Positions 49,748 to 64,000 of a stretch of DNA of 64,000 nt are shown one piece after another. Under the pieces are notes generated by a model. The model saw nothing but the letters and a program-made list of their open reading frames with translations. It searched no databases and was not told the DNA's origin. Each line of letters opens with the position of its first letter. The stretch's first letter is position 1. The translations under genes and the position numbers were made by a program. The DNA is from Paramecium octaurelia (Eukaryota > Ciliophora > Oligohymenophorea > Peniculida > Parameciidae): positions 124,001 through 188,000 of the forward strand of contig CAJJDP010000069.1 of the NCBI GenBank assembly GCA_905182995.1, in the 5' to 3' direction.

Positions 49748-51071
49748 ATGGATTATGATTCTCTTTATTTACTATTGCCAAAGGAACCTAAGAAATGGCA
49801 AGTGTCTGATGTTGTTATTTGGCTCTAATTCATTGGACTGGGTTAGATGGAGGACAAGTTTGGTATTTAGTTTCCTTAATACTAATTGTAGTGAATTGTT
49901 CAATTGATGGCTCGATTCTGGAAGAGATAACAGAGAATGACTTGGATGAAGAATTGGGAATCAACTCTAAATTGATCAAAAAAAAGTTAATGAATTGTAA
50001 TCATAATCTAATCCATAGGGATCACAACAGGATTGAAGGAATTTAGCATATACATCTGTTAAATGAAACTCAATACCATCAAGAAATCACCCAATGAGGA
50101 TTTCACTCTCCAAAAGAATGTTAATGCTTGTTAAGACAAATAATGCTAATCAATTATCAATCAATACGACGAGTTACATGGTTCTTAGAACAAAATGAAC
50201 AATTAGGTTGAAAATTAACTCATCCTATAACCTTTAGAAAGTTAACAAAACAACTTTTATTGTATCAAATAGGCTGGAGCCAATATTGGAAGACATTCCA
50301 GCAATCACATCCTCATATTAGAAGAAAATATTAGTAGATTTCATGCTGAAGTTACATATTAGGATTCTAAGGTATCACTCCATTCTATCATTCACAGTTT
50401 TACATCAAAGATATAGGAAGCACGACAGGAACATACATTAAAATTTAAAAAAGAATGAACCTCTTCCAAGATATGCTAATCGAACTAGGCAGTAATCTGT
50501 TCTAAGTTACTCAATTGCAGGAAGTCTCTAATGGCATTCAACTTGAACTCCTTGTTATGGAAGGACCAAATTGTGATGAGCAAATTAGTTTTCATCTCAA
50601 TCAAGAGAAAAACTCTGTCACTTTCGGCAGGAAGACCAATGCAGATATAGCATTTCCTGAAGATCATCATCTATCTAATTTACATGCTAAATTTTATTTA
50701 GTAGACAAGGATGTAACTATTGAAGATCATTCCTCAACCAATGGGTATAGTATATGTTATTAATTGTATCTAGCACTTGGTTAAGATTATCTGCAGATGG
50801 ACAACCAAGTTCTATTTATCCACTTACCTCAGAAGATGAAATGACTATCATCAGGATTGGCACAGTTAATTAATACCTATGTCAATTAGATAAATTCAGT
50901 ATAAACTATAATGAATACAATTTTTGTACATTGTGTCATGAAAATGAACGAGATGCATTGTGTCTTCCTTGTAAGCACAATTCTACTTGCTTCAAATGTA
51001 GTAAAAATTTGTAACTATGTCCAATTTGCAAAATGAAGATCTCATAGCAAATTAGAATTTACAAAAATTGA
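49748..51071 (+). CDS. SAM-FHA-FHA-RING protein, putative E3 ubiquitin ligase
   Basis: 405 aa after introns of 29, 22, 26 and 29 nt. Residues about 10-80: SAM domain (VSDVVIWLQFIGLGQMEDKF ... GSILEEITENDLDEELGI). Residues about 145-235: an FHA domain (ANIGRHSSNHILI, ISRFHAEV, FYIKDIGSTTGTYI). Residues about 240-340: a second FHA (VTFGRKTNADIAF, LSNLHAKFYL, TIEDHSSTNGTW). C-terminal 50 residues: a C3HC4 RING (CTLCHENERDALCLPCKHN, then CFKCSKNLQLCPICK). FHA domains bind phosphothreonine and a RING recruits E2, so it could be a phospho-dependent ubiquitin ligase; SAM may oligomerise it. I do not recall this exact combination. Confidence 0.9.
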
Positions 51072-51093
51072 TTAAATATATAATTGTTAATAT

Positions 51094-51460
51094 TCATAGT
51101 TTAGCTTCTTTTTAAATCCCCACTCTTCTAGGATTTACAGATGAGCAGTTTTATTAAAATTCATATAGTTCTATATCCTCCTTTTTTTGAATAATTATCG
51201 AAAATAAGCATAAGATACACTAAATTTCATCTATCTTTAAATCATCTTGTTTTGATTAAAGTTGTATGGTCCATTCGAATTAATTATCCTTTCATATCTA
51301 AAATTGCCTCAGAGGTATTCTGTAGGAGTAAGAATCTTATTTGAGAAATAATAAAGTCTATAACATCTAATCCTTACTTGATATTCCGATTGATCATTAT
51401 AATTATCATTATTATTATTATCATGATTAAATAAATATAATTAATCTTCATCATAGAGAT
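51094..51460 (-). pseudogene. possible decayed reading frame
   Basis: On the minus strand, a protein-like frame (FNHDNNNNDNYNDQSEYQ, then after a possible 20-nt intron TLLFLKQDSYSYRIPLRQF) meets TGA and resumes in frame as DNQFEWTIQLQSKQDDLKID ... CILCLFSIIIQKKED. No GT exists in the interval to form an intron over the TGA. Either a relic or chance. The rest of 51072-51639 shows nothing. Confidence 0.25.
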
Positions 51461-51639
51461 ATTATAAAAGTCAATTCAAATAATAAAGATTTAATATAAA
51501 GTATTTAGAATCACAAAATATTATTATAATTTTATGATTAAAAATGAAATTATTCTAAATTTTCATTAAGTTTAGTTAGAAAATAATTGTATTTTTAAAA
51601 TAGAATAATAGAATTGTACAACATTAATAACATAATATA

Positions 51640-53718
<2,079 letters not shown>

Positions 53719-53842
53719 TTAATTACCTCAAATTAATTTTTATTTCTAAATCAAACACATAACTATGTCTTTTATACTACAATTAAAAATTATTTCTAGA
53801 AATATCTCAATGAATTATTATTAATATTGTTTATATATTCAA

Positions 53843-54969
53843 TCAGACTTTAATTTTGCTGAAGTCAACGCTCTTGACTAAACTGAATGCTTCCTCAGTC
53901 ACTTGAATATCTCTGATTAATTTGTTCTTTAAGTCAGTGTAAATTTATGTGTCATCGGCATATTGTTCGTTCTCCAAATCAAGTAAGGCCTAAGCAGTGT
54001 TTCTGTCAGATTGTCTTTGGGCTTGGAATGATAAAAATTGTTCAATCTTTTCTATTTTCATTTTATTGACAATTACCTTAAGTAGCATTCAAATCAATGG
54101 TAATTTTAGTAATTTATCTTTGGAATTCAGCATATTCAGCATCCAATTATTCAATTCTGTCTTCATAGTCTTGAACGTCTTAAGCTTCTTAAGCAGTAGC
54201 AGCATTGATGGCATCAACAACTGCATTTCTGAATTCATTCAATTTGTCAACGATTTATTTGATGATTCCTTAGTCTGAGAAGTTTTATTCTGAAGCCAAT
54301 GTGATCAAAGCTTTGATTAAAGTTTGGTGTTATGAATGTGGTTGGATTCTGGCTTCGATCTTTCTCAAATTGCTTTAGAACTTTTGAATCTAAACCAAAG
54401 ATGGGTTGGTCAATGTGCTCAACAAGTTCAAGGCATCATCAGTGGCACCAACTGCATCGTTGAATTCAGCGATTTAAGCTTCGAATGCTTCATGTTCTTA
54501 TTCTCTGATCAATGTTTCTTCATCGACATTCTTTCTGTTGAATTCTTAGTAATCAATCAATTATTAGATCTTGCTCTTGAGTTATTCTCTTCTTGGATAA
54601 AGTAAATTCTCCAATGTATCAGCACTTCTTTAGATGTCTTAATTTAATTTTAAATCACATACCAATATCAGCATCTTAAACTTCTTAAGTATATTACAAT
54701 GATAATGAGTTGTGTTCATTAGTTCTAACTCCATAATTGTATTCGACTTCATCCAATTCATCTTACATTTATTAAATCATTTCTTCAATTGCTCCTACTA
54801 AGTCTTATAAAACTCCTCCTGTGTGAGCATGTAATTCAGCCAATTGTAAAATGGTTTGTCCCCAATTAGTTTTCATCAAGGCATCAACGTGCTTTTAGGC
54901 CTATCTATTCAGGTCTGTTGAGACTGCATTGAGTGAAACAGCTAAAATAAGCAATATGGCAATCTTCAT
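53843..54969 (-). CDS. trichocyst matrix protein (TMP) precursor
   Basis: 358 aa, introns of 25 nt (AAG) and 25 nt (TAG). MKIAILLILAVSLNAVS is a signal peptide. The mature part is a Gln/Ala/Asp/Glu-rich, alpha-helical, coiled-coil protein (QQMQDELDEVEYNYGVRTNE, DRIEQLDAEYAEFQRQITK, LENEQYADDTQIYTDLKNQL) with repeated N-T/S and T-D-L motifs, matching the TMP family that forms the crystalline core of Paramecium trichocysts, secretory organelles discharged in defence. TMP proproteins are cleaved into two small acidic polypeptides; a cleavage point in the middle (after the Pro-Arg-Arg region near residue 120 or around residue 190) is plausible but not certain. Confidence 0.88.
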
Positions 54970-55641
54970 TAATTTAATTATTGCTACACACATCCATCAA
55001 TCAATCAACTTAATCACTTTAAATCAACTATCCGTTTTCATTTAGAAACGATTATTTATTATATACCTTATGTATATTATTAATATTCAATTCAATCTTC
55101 TCTCAATAATAATTGATAGTAACTAACCATTCTCTGCATCTCTATGAAATGTGAACTTACTCTTGACTTGTTTTCCTATGCATTTTTAATAATTTTGTAA
55201 CTTTCATTAATTAATCCTCATAAACACCTAATAATTAACCTTGCAGTTAAAGGTAATCTGTCAATGTTAAAGTAACTTATAGTAGATTAGTATCTGGACA
55301 TAAATCTATGGAAGAAGTATTTGAAAAAAGTTAGAAAATATAAAGATATGTATATTAAAATCACAATTAGAGATATAAATATCTAAACATTGACATTATC
55401 TTTTACGGATGTTTTCATAATTAAGTGAATAAGATAAATGTTTATATTTTATCCTTATGTAAATTACCTTTTGTTAACGCTTTATAATAAGCAGACTTTG
55501 ATTATTGTAAACTGATCACAGATTTAAGTAAATAAATGCTTTTTCAGAAAGAATAAAATATCTTAATTTATATTAAATTAATGTGATTACTGGAGAGTAT
55601 GGTGGTTAATAAATAATATTTAATTCATGATATCTTCTGCT
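54970..55641. other. intergenic, no gene seen
   Basis: About 670 bp upstream of the trichocyst gene and downstream of the giant LRR gene. AT-rich with no supported frame; it should contain the TMP promoter. Confidence 0.4.
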
Positions 55642-58600
55642 TCAGGGAATTTAATATGATTACTATAAATTTAAGGGATGAGTTTCATCTCCATTGCGTT
55701 CATATTGTTCATTTGAAGGATGGGAACTGAACTCTGAATAAATTGCTAGTTATTTTTTTTCATTTTGTAATAAATCTTTTCTTATATTTTTATAATTAAA
55801 CTTCTTTCTATCGCTTAATTTATCAAAATCATCTTATACTAAAATTGTTGGTCTGATGGACATAAATCTAATATACTCTTGATTATTATTTACCTTATAA
55901 ATGAGGTTATAACTGTTAATAATGAGATGGCTATTCTTAGATATGTTAGGAATTCCAAATCACCTTCTTGTTTCCAAGCTTGATTCACAGTAAAATATGT
56001 CTGTATCACTATTTGAGGCAAATCTTCAAAAATAAACTAAAAGAAGTAACCCTAAGTTATTATTAATGTAGAAATTGTACTTTAACTAGGTTGCTCATTG
56101 ATTTTCCTGCTTAATTTGGTAGGATAGCTCTTGTTAATTTATTATTGGGAATAACTGACACATTGTAAGGAGCAATGGAATCTAATAAATTAGATAGAGC
56201 GGAGTTTCTTCCTAGGAATCCTATTGAGTAAAACTCGTTAATGAATTGGGATGATAATTATTGGATTTATTTATTAGATTAGAAAAGTCCTTTAGTGATT
56301 AAGTAGAGAAAATAAATAAAATTAATTCCTTATGTAAATCCAGTGATGATGCAAGTCAAATAAAATAATTCATTGTAGTTGCAATTCTATAGTACTAAAA
56401 TGAAGGTTACATCACCAAAGAGATCAAACTTAAATAATTATGACATTGAAAATTGAATGATTCTATTAATTTAAGTAACAAATTTGGATTTACCCACCCT
56501 ATTGATTTTTGATAAAAACGATTTATAAGACTTTTCTATCTTTTGTCTGTATCTGTATTTGAATTATGAGTTACCCAACTTGTCATCCGTCAGATTGGCT
56601 CTATTGCTTTCAAGAGTAATATTGGATTGTTTGTATTGGGTGATTTTGATTTCTGACTCATTAAATTGTAGAGCATGTTCCATCTGCGTTATGTATTCAG
56701 GTATGATTTCACAGATAGAAAAATAAAGATACCCTTCTATCAAAGCTGAGATAACGGCAAATGCTGCATAATAATAATATTGCTGGTAACTTGTAGTTAC
56801 TTGGCATTGCTATTCGTTTTCTTTGGTTGCGAATTCAATCAGGAAAAAAGGAGCTACAATGGCTGCACCAAAGAAGAGAAAGTTAGTAAATACTAAAAGC
56901 AATAAATTTAATTTCTGTTTTGACAGATATTGATTTAATGCAACCACTTAATCATCAAATACATATTTTTGAGTCGGCTTTACGAATATATCATAGAAGT
57001 TATATTGAATCATTCTATAAAGGTTTGACCAAGAACTGCCTTCAACTTTTCTATAAGCTGTTTCTCTTAATCCATATCCTATGCCAATATTTAAGAAATT
57101 ATCGAATTTGTAATCAATAACTGAATATTGAAAGTAATACGTATCATACAAGATCGAATATAACCCTTTTATAGCTTAAATGCTTAATGTGCCTTGTATT
57201 CTAACATTAGATGGTGGGATCAATCTACAGAGTGATATCACATCTCTCTCAGTGTAACCTTTTTAGAGCATCTTCTCAACCAAATCATCATTCAAAGTGT
57301 ATTCCATTAAAATCTAATCTACATTGCATTTGTAGTATTTAACATTCTCCCAAATCTATAATACATCAAATTGATTTAATTCCTCTAAGGATTATGACTC
57401 TGCTTTAATTAAATTGATGTTCTTTATTTTATTTATGGATTTGCTTAAAAAGATGTAAGCCTCTCTTTAAAACAGCATAAAATAAGGAAATGGTTTGGCT
57501 GGTTTCTCGGTTGTGTATCTAAATAAATTAGAGAAGCTATTCAGTGTTGCTAAATTTAAAGTGAGTTCGATTGAATTTTAGTCTGCACCTAAGAGATGAT
57601 TTATTATTTTTAAGTAATGCTCTATAAAATTCAAATGAAATTTTGAGAATTTGAAACATTCACAAAAGTCTAAGCGATTTGGGATTATCAATTCATTCCT
57701 ATTATAAATTAATTAATTCAAAATTTCCACTTGATCTCCCAAGTGAATTGGGATCTCATCAAAAATACCTAATCTGCATCCCTTATAATCAATTTTTATA
57801 GGTAAATCATCAGGAGGTTTATATTAACTAGGCATTGGTGAAATGTATTCAGCTATTTAATCCTTTAATGTTACATTATAACATAAGAATGTATGCAAAG
57901 GCAGTTTCTTATTTTTTTATAATTAGGCTCTTCTTTATGCTGCCAATAAAATTTTATTTAATTTTTCATCTGTATCTAATTAGGTACTAGTCAAATTCAA
58001 TTCGATTAGATTGACCTTTGGATGGAAGATAAAATTATTAAATATATTCTCCCATCCAATCTCTGTTAAAAAGTTATTTTTTGAGAAGTTCAATCTTTTC
58101 AAGGGAAAACGATATTGTTGTGCTTTTGAATTCAAAAATTTCTATGCATTATGTCCAATATGAGTGGCTATTGAATCATTCAATGCCATCATATGTAGAT
58201 TCAATATTTCTAAATAAGGTGTTTTATCAGTGAAAACAAAGGTTCTTAGAAACTTCTACCATACTGCCTTATCTTAGAATAGTTCATTTTTTCCTATATC
58301 CAAATATCGAATCGGGAATATCTTACCAAATTGTCTTTGGTTCCTCTTCTAAAAATGCAACCAATCTGTCGCATGTTTAATCATATCAATTACGATTTTA
58401 TCATCCAACTCTATTGCTTGTAATTCGATTCTTTCAATATTGACATATTCGAAATATATGAGATTATTGAACAGTATGTCCATCCCTTCTTGGCCTATGT
58501 GAAAGGAAAACAAAAGACATATTCTTTTGATGCTCATATAGAAAGATTTTTATCTACTAGAGTAACTGATTCTGTCCCTTAACTTTTCGGCAGGACTGAC

Positions 58601-61600
58601 TATTGCTTTTACTGCAGGGACTCTCAAATCACAGTTCATTAAAACCAGTTCTTCCAATATGCTATCTTCACTGTATATCATCTTTGATGAAATTAAAGTT
58701 AGAGCATCATTATCCAATTGAATATTTGAATTGTAGTTGATTCCCATGTCTAACTTTAAGTACCTGATTTTAAATATGGAATAACTTAATTGCAAATTGG
58801 CAAAACTTTGAGGATCTCTTAAAACTAAATTAGTGAATCCAAACATCTCATTAAAAATTAAATTGTAATATAAAAAGTAGGTGTCTTCATGTTCAATTAT
58901 GTTGAGATCAATCACACTCCCTTAAATAGGCTACTTGTAGATTTATTGCAATAAGTTATTGGTGTCATTTTATTTTAAATAAATCACCTTTTATATTTTC
59001 AAGAGAGTCAAGGTTTCTACAGATTTAAAAATAAAATGAAAAAAGTCCATGTCAACACTTAATTATCCATTGATAATAAGACTTTCAAGTTTTAACTTCT
59101 CAGCCTTGCATACCTCGTAGATATGCTGAAATATGCTGTCTGCTATTTAAGTTGTGATTTCTAACTTCTTTAAATTTGACAATTAACAAAATAACAAGGA
59201 GAAAATCTTATGAATAGTTGACATATGGTTTCTACCCTTATCCTCAATTGACAGTTTTATTTTTTCAATTTTACAATCGTTTGCTTAATTCAGATCGAAT
59301 TGCTTTATTTGGTCAAATATTACTCCTTTGGGAATGGTTATCTTCTTAATTGGAAATACCTTCCCAACAATCAGTTATTCAATGAACTTTTGAGTTTATG
59401 ATTCGTTTAATTTATCTTCGCAATTCTCAAAGGACACCTACTCTAGAACATAATTGGTTCTGCATTCACTTAAATTAAGAAAAATCTATAAAAATTATTC
59501 TCTAAAACCATGAATAGATAGTTTCTTCAAATTAACTTAATGATTAAATAGAAACAGCTTAAAGAATTATTCAATACTTATTCTACTTTACGTTGTTACT
59601 TAGTGTATATGTATTTACTCGATATTGATAAATTGCTACTTCTATGTACTGGTCAAAGATAATTCCAAATATTTCTAAGAGAACTCGATGCTATTGTTAC
59701 AACATAGCATAAATAGATCTAGATCTACATTGGAGAGTTTTAGTTTTTTCAATTAACTTTCAGGATAGATGATAAATCCAGTAATGATCCTTTAATATAT
59801 GCTTCTTTTGAATTCTAATTATTGGAAATTGGACTCATTATTCTAATTCTTAAATTGGTTAATCAATCCTAAATCAATCTCTAATTTCTTGAGTTATTTT
59901 GGGAAGTTGGGTTTAAAAATTTTATGATTGTAGTACAATTTTTATTTTAAATTCAGAAGTGTTTAATCAACAAACAATAAATTTTCATTGATTAAGACAT
60001 TGACTTCATCTTTTCGAAGTGAATCTTGGGCTACTAATTCATATTGCATAGTCTAATTCTGATTCAAAATAGTATTAAATAACTATAAAAGATAATAATA
60101 AAAATACATTTATCCATTACAATTCTTTGATTTTATCATTTTGAGAAAAATTAATATGTCTCAAGGAAAAAATTCTTTTATATTAGAATATTTTGCTTGT
60201 GATTTGTTGTAATTATTTGCAAATAATAATAATCATATCATCATTTAAATTACAATTGATCAAATTTAAAGTGTCAAGTTATTATCTTTCAATATTCAAA
60301 ATTAAATAATTGACCATCCATTCAAATAAATTCATATCTGTTAATTCACAATTCTTCAATGTGAACTGCTTTAAAGCAAACTAATTTATTTCATCAATAT
60401 AATTTTCTTTAACTTTGAGCATAGCTGTTTAAACATTTTTGCATTTATAAATCTCTAATTTTTCTATTTTGGCAATGGGAAAGAAATAGGATAAAAAATC
60501 ACTGTTTAAATTACATTCAATAAATTTTAATTCTGTAATTGGTAAAAGGAAATCATCCTTCTACTATGAGGATTTAGCTTATGAAATATATTAAGCGGCT
60601 GATTAAGTCATACCTAAATTGAAATTTAGATCAACATTAATTGAGTTATATGTTAGTGAAACCAACTTTTTGTTTTGAAATATAAATATTTTAGAAAGCT
60701 AATTCCACAATTCTTTCTATTATACATAGATATCCTCGAATTCTAAAATTTGCAGTTCTTCTAAGGGATTCATGTTCTTTGGTATTATTGATGCTTGTAG
60801 ACTTTGAATCAATTGATTAAAGTCGATATTCTTTAAAATCAATTCTTTCAACCTAATGAGCTTACTGAAGACTATGTATTTAAAGAACTCTTCTTCTCCT
60901 GCTTCTTAGAAATCGCCAAATTTCAAACTTCTTAATCCGATGATTCTATTTGGATCAACAGAATTTTGGAGGTGTAACTCCAATTCTCTGGCTGATAAAC
61001 TGGATTTGGTGAGTTTGATCTTATAAAAATAAAATTCTTTGATTTAGAGTTTAGGACAATAAATTAGGAGCTTTATCAATTTACTTACGTCGAAAGATAT
61101 TCCAGTTATAGTATCTAATTTTAAGATTTATAAACTATGGACAAAGGATTCGGGCTAAGAATAAAGAAATCCTCCAAGTTCATTTAAATATATATTGCCA
61201 TCACCCTATATGAATGTTTTTAAAGTAATACTTTCATGGAGTCTTTAAAATATTTAAAAACCCTCAATTTTATATTTGGAATTAGTAACAAACATTTAAA
61301 TGTTTACAAATCTAATTCCAATTAAGCCGAAAAAAACTTCAATTTATTTATCGAAAATTATAAATTTGGATTCTTATGGACAGCTTCCAATATATAAGCT
61401 GCAGCTAACTTGAAGGCTTCTTTCCGATTTTTCTTAGTAAAACTTTTAATAAATTTAAAACTCTCAATTTAAAGAAGTGACTTCTCTTTTGTGAAAAGGT
61501 AATCCAAAAAGAATTGTTTCAAAACATCGATCTTCATAGTGTATTCTTGTTCTGTGTCTATTAAAACTAGATGTTTTAAATTCAATTTGAAATCTTTATA

Positions 61601-63081
61601 TTTAGGAATTTTGGATTTTCTCACAACGAAGTCAGATTTAAATTAATTCAAAGCTTTACAATAAATTTCAGTTCTTCCAACATCCAAATTTTATATTGCT
61701 AAATAAAATGAATTTTTTACTGTGTGTCCTAACATTACTGTATTCAGAAAAAACCACTGTTTTCAATAATGCCTCAATTTAATCATACCTATTGAAATTT
61801 TCAACCTTAGACAAATCTAAAGATTGTAATTTACTTTTATATTTATATTTTCCTTTGATAATGAATCATAACATACCTAAACTAGACTTCTATGACTTTT
61901 CCTAAGCCTCAAATAAATTATTCTACCTTTCAAAGGCTTGGATCAAAATGGACAATTTATAGAGCGTGCTATTATTCTCAGTCAATGAGTTATTCAGATT
62001 GAAAGTCTTGCATTCCAAAAATATGTCATCAGCCAATAGTTAAAAAGCCTTTTCAAAAATATCTGAATTATCTGATATATCTAAATGATTGATTCTTAGT
62101 CTATCATATCTGTCTCCAATCAATTATTGAATGGCTGTAGTGTTGTGAAAAAGTGGTTGGTTTTTGAGCTTCAATGTTACCAGTCCTTTAGCTGTAGCTA
62201 AACTCTGACATGCATTATTGAAACTGCTTTAAGTACCTAAATAATTGTCAGATATATCTAAAGATGATATTTACTCTAAATTGTCAAAGCTATAAGTGCA
62301 TCTTATAAGATGTTCAAAGCCTTTCCAATTAATTTGAGTAAAACATTTGGATAAATTAAAACTAAAATAATAAGTTTGATCTATTTTCTTCAATGCTAGT
62401 TCTCTTTCTTCTCTTATTTTTTGAACTTGCCAATTTCGATATATTTTTATTATCGCAAATGATAATTTGAATTTGTTTTTTAATAGCAAATAATAGTAGT
62501 CCATATTGTTCTCGTACTTTTTGACCAAATAATGTTTTAATTTTCTAAGTAGAAATCCCTTATAAACACCAGGATTACTTATTAAAAACATCTAATCATT
62601 AGTAAATCTATGTTTTACTTTTTATAAGTTGATATTTCTTTCGAAAATTTAAAAAATGAATTCTTCAACACATTAATCATCTAATTCATTATGTTAAAAT
62701 TCAATAACTAGATTCTGAGGCTTCACCCAACTAAACCACAAAGGTAGTATCATTAAATTTTCTTTTTCCAGCTTCGTATCTATGAATCTTATTTATTATA
62801 TTGAAGAGTTGCCTCTTTAACGTAATTCAATCATTTTCCAATGTTCCAATTTGAAAGTTCCCTTATATCCTTTAATTGTGATTTTCTTATCATAAAGACC
62901 CATTAAGCATTATTGCTATGATAAATTGTGAGACTACCTATAATTCTTCGAGTTAATCTTCAATTGTCTTCGGTGGTTTAAATTCGAATTCTCCATTGGG
63001 CAATTTATTTTATTCTTTTTTTTGAAGAATCTCTTATCTTTAATTTGCCAGCCACTCCTTTTCCTTCCTGATTTCATTCAT
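55642..63081 (-). CDS. giant leucine-rich-repeat transmembrane protein
   Basis: One gene of about 2,430 aa. Introns (in gene order): 22 nt near 62,930; 19 or 40 nt near 61,730; 26 nt near 61,340; 25 nt near 60,085; 29 and 26 nt near the 3' end. Residues 1-1,700 are irregular leucine-rich repeats, for example SSLDISDNYLG, LKLKNQPL, RINHLDISDN, SLQILKLDT, LKKLEIT, LEELVLMNCDL, RYLDIGKNEL and LKRLNFSKNNF. The last 500 residues form a membrane part with several hydrophobic segments (KLNLLLLVFTNFLFFGAAIV, YYYAAFAVISALIEGYLYFS, LFYLTCIITGFTQGINFIYF, LRIAISLLTVITSFI) and the phrase EDLPQIVIQTYFTV. The 25-nt intron near 60,085 joins two halves that would otherwise look like overlapping separate genes (TGA 60039, ATG 60049). 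A receptor or adhesion role is inference. Confidence 0.82.
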
Positions 63082-63368
63082 ATAAACATTAGGTTACATG
63101 TAAAGAAAACAAAAATAATAATAATCTAAATTATTAAATAATCAAGAGAAAGTAAGAAAATAAGAAATAAAAATAAGAAATAAGTTAAATAATTGCATCC
63201 TTTACTGAAGACGGTCCAAGAAAGCACCAGTTCAGATTCAAAAATGTAATTTATAGATTTCTCTCATCATCAAATAAAACATATTATTTTCTAAACTATT
63301 TTGAATATTTAAAATGTAGACAATATTTTTGGGAATGAAAATTAAAATAGTATTCTATTGTTAAACTC

Positions 63369-64000
63369 TCAATTAAATAATATCAAACATTTATGAGTTG
63401 GATTCCAATCCTAATTCAAGTTTCCATCTGGATTTATTAAACCTATTTTTTTGAAAATAATCACATTATTTTAATCGACCTATTTAATATTATTGTTTAT
63501 CAGATGAAACAGAGAAACCAATTGTTTTGTAGTTACCACCAGTGTGTAATTCTCCTTATATGTGACCTCAGCATATCCATAAGCAGATAATTGATATCTT
63601 TTATTCTTCTCGTTCGGCAAGTATGACACTAATTAATGTGGAATATCAGAGATTAGTTCAGCAGTCTGCGATATAAATTAAGGCTAAGGTAAATATAATG
63701 GTTTAAGGGATGTTTAAGCTATTCTTAAATATTTCTCCAATTCTTTTAGTTTAAATTTATCCACTTATTTATGGTGATACTAGGACATCTTAGAAATCTT
63801 AGCAATTTACTAGGTTAAATTAAAATGGGATTTATATGGGGAAACTAATTTAAACAGTTTTTCCATCATTAAAAACACAAAATGATCAATGGATTGAATC
63901 ATACATTAAGAAAAATAGCCAATATCTTCATCATAAGATTCAATCAATTTCTATAAACATCCATTGTTTTTTACTAAATATTCTTCAATTATTTCATTTA
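63369..64000 (-). CDS. 3' part of a possibly cullin-like gene
   Basis: The gene enters from the right edge; its last 210 residues are visible as one open exon ending at TGA 63369-63371. The segment YQLSAYGYAEVTYKENYTLV followed by VTTKQLVSLFHLIN is arranged like the cullin-homology region of cullins/APC2 (W-x-x-x-L-G-x-A-x-L-x-A ... x-L-x-V-S-x-x-Q-x-x-V-L). Upstream helices (FLMMEKLFKLVSPYKSHFNL, LKELEKYLRIAQTSLKPLYL) would fit the preceding helical bundle. The usual C-terminal neddylation region is not recognisable. Cullin assignment is tentative. Confidence 0.5.

Noticed and set aside
53997-54605. + strand ORFs rich in Phe/Leu/Ser
   Set aside because: Antisense shadows of the trichocyst matrix protein, whose signal peptide and coiled-coil frame are clear.
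56176-56457. + strand 94-codon ORF (MESNKLDRAEFLPRN...)
   Set aside because: It is antisense to the membrane part of the LRR protein, whose frame is longer, has transmembrane segments and splices consistently.
60039-60049. Two separate overlapping LRR genes (stop TGA 60039-60041, start ATG 60047-60049)
   Set aside because: A 25-nt GTA...TAG intron just upstream keeps both halves in one frame and continues the LRR pattern, so one gene is more likely.

Overview
The window is ciliate macronuclear DNA, most likely from Paramecium. Three things show this. (i) Long, clearly homologous reading frames run through TAA and TAG, which read as glutamine, and stop only at TGA. (ii) Frames are joined by very short introns (about 19-31 nt, GTA...AG) whose removal restores recognisable proteins. 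(iii) DNA is very AT-rich, genes are densely packed on both strands and gaps are short (down to about 30 bp). All models below use the TGA-only code. For nearly all multi-exon models the spliced length was checked to be a multiple of three.

Layout. 1-434: end of an AGC kinase. 1436-8726: a very large protein with N-terminal FG repeats and a helical body, probably a nucleoporin. 8855-10550 (-): calcium-dependent protein kinase. 10887-14331: a small basic protein and a 971-aa TPR protein. 14403-16964 (-): a cyclic-nucleotide-binding protein and a small, probably organellar, membrane protein. 17818-24757 (+): inositol polyphosphate kinase, CCT3, Hsp10, PKA catalytic subunit and a triple-domain adenylate kinase. 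24835-26491 (-): a 505-aa unknown. 27653-29175: a coilin-like protein with a polyQ tract coded by (TAA)21. 29775-31997: a membrane protein with a histidine-kinase ATPase domain. 32424-33915: cytochrome b5-like protein, then a convergent alpha/beta hydrolase. 34666-36240: CFAP161-calcyphosine fusion. 36339-37398: SHIPPO/ODF3-like protein, present a second time at 37729-38788 inside a perfect 1,389-bp repeat that flanks a single N (probably an assembly artefact). 38933-43875: low-density stretch with unknowns and relics. 44150-51071: secreted acidic protein, eIF4G-like protein, PX/sorting nexin (-), PP2C phosphatase, SAM-FHA-FHA-RING protein. 51640-54969 (-): mitochondrial Hsp70 and a trichocyst matrix protein. 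55642-63081 (-): one giant 2,430-aa LRR-transmembrane protein. 63369-64000 (-): end of a possibly cullin-like gene.

Functionally this is an ordinary mixed eukaryotic neighbourhood with no operon logic. It is rich in signalling (PKA, CDPK, cNMP binding, IPK, PP2C, histidine-kinase-like), cilium or cortex parts (CFAP161, SHIPPO, possibly adenylate kinase), protein folding (CCT3, Hsp10, mtHsp70) and regulated secretion (trichocyst matrix protein). I saw no tRNA, rRNA, CRISPR array, transposon or virus. The most interesting items are the coilin candidate, the FG-repeat/solenoid fusion, the histidine-kinase-like protein without an H-box, the domain fusions, and the frequent use of AAG instead of TAG at intron 3' ends.
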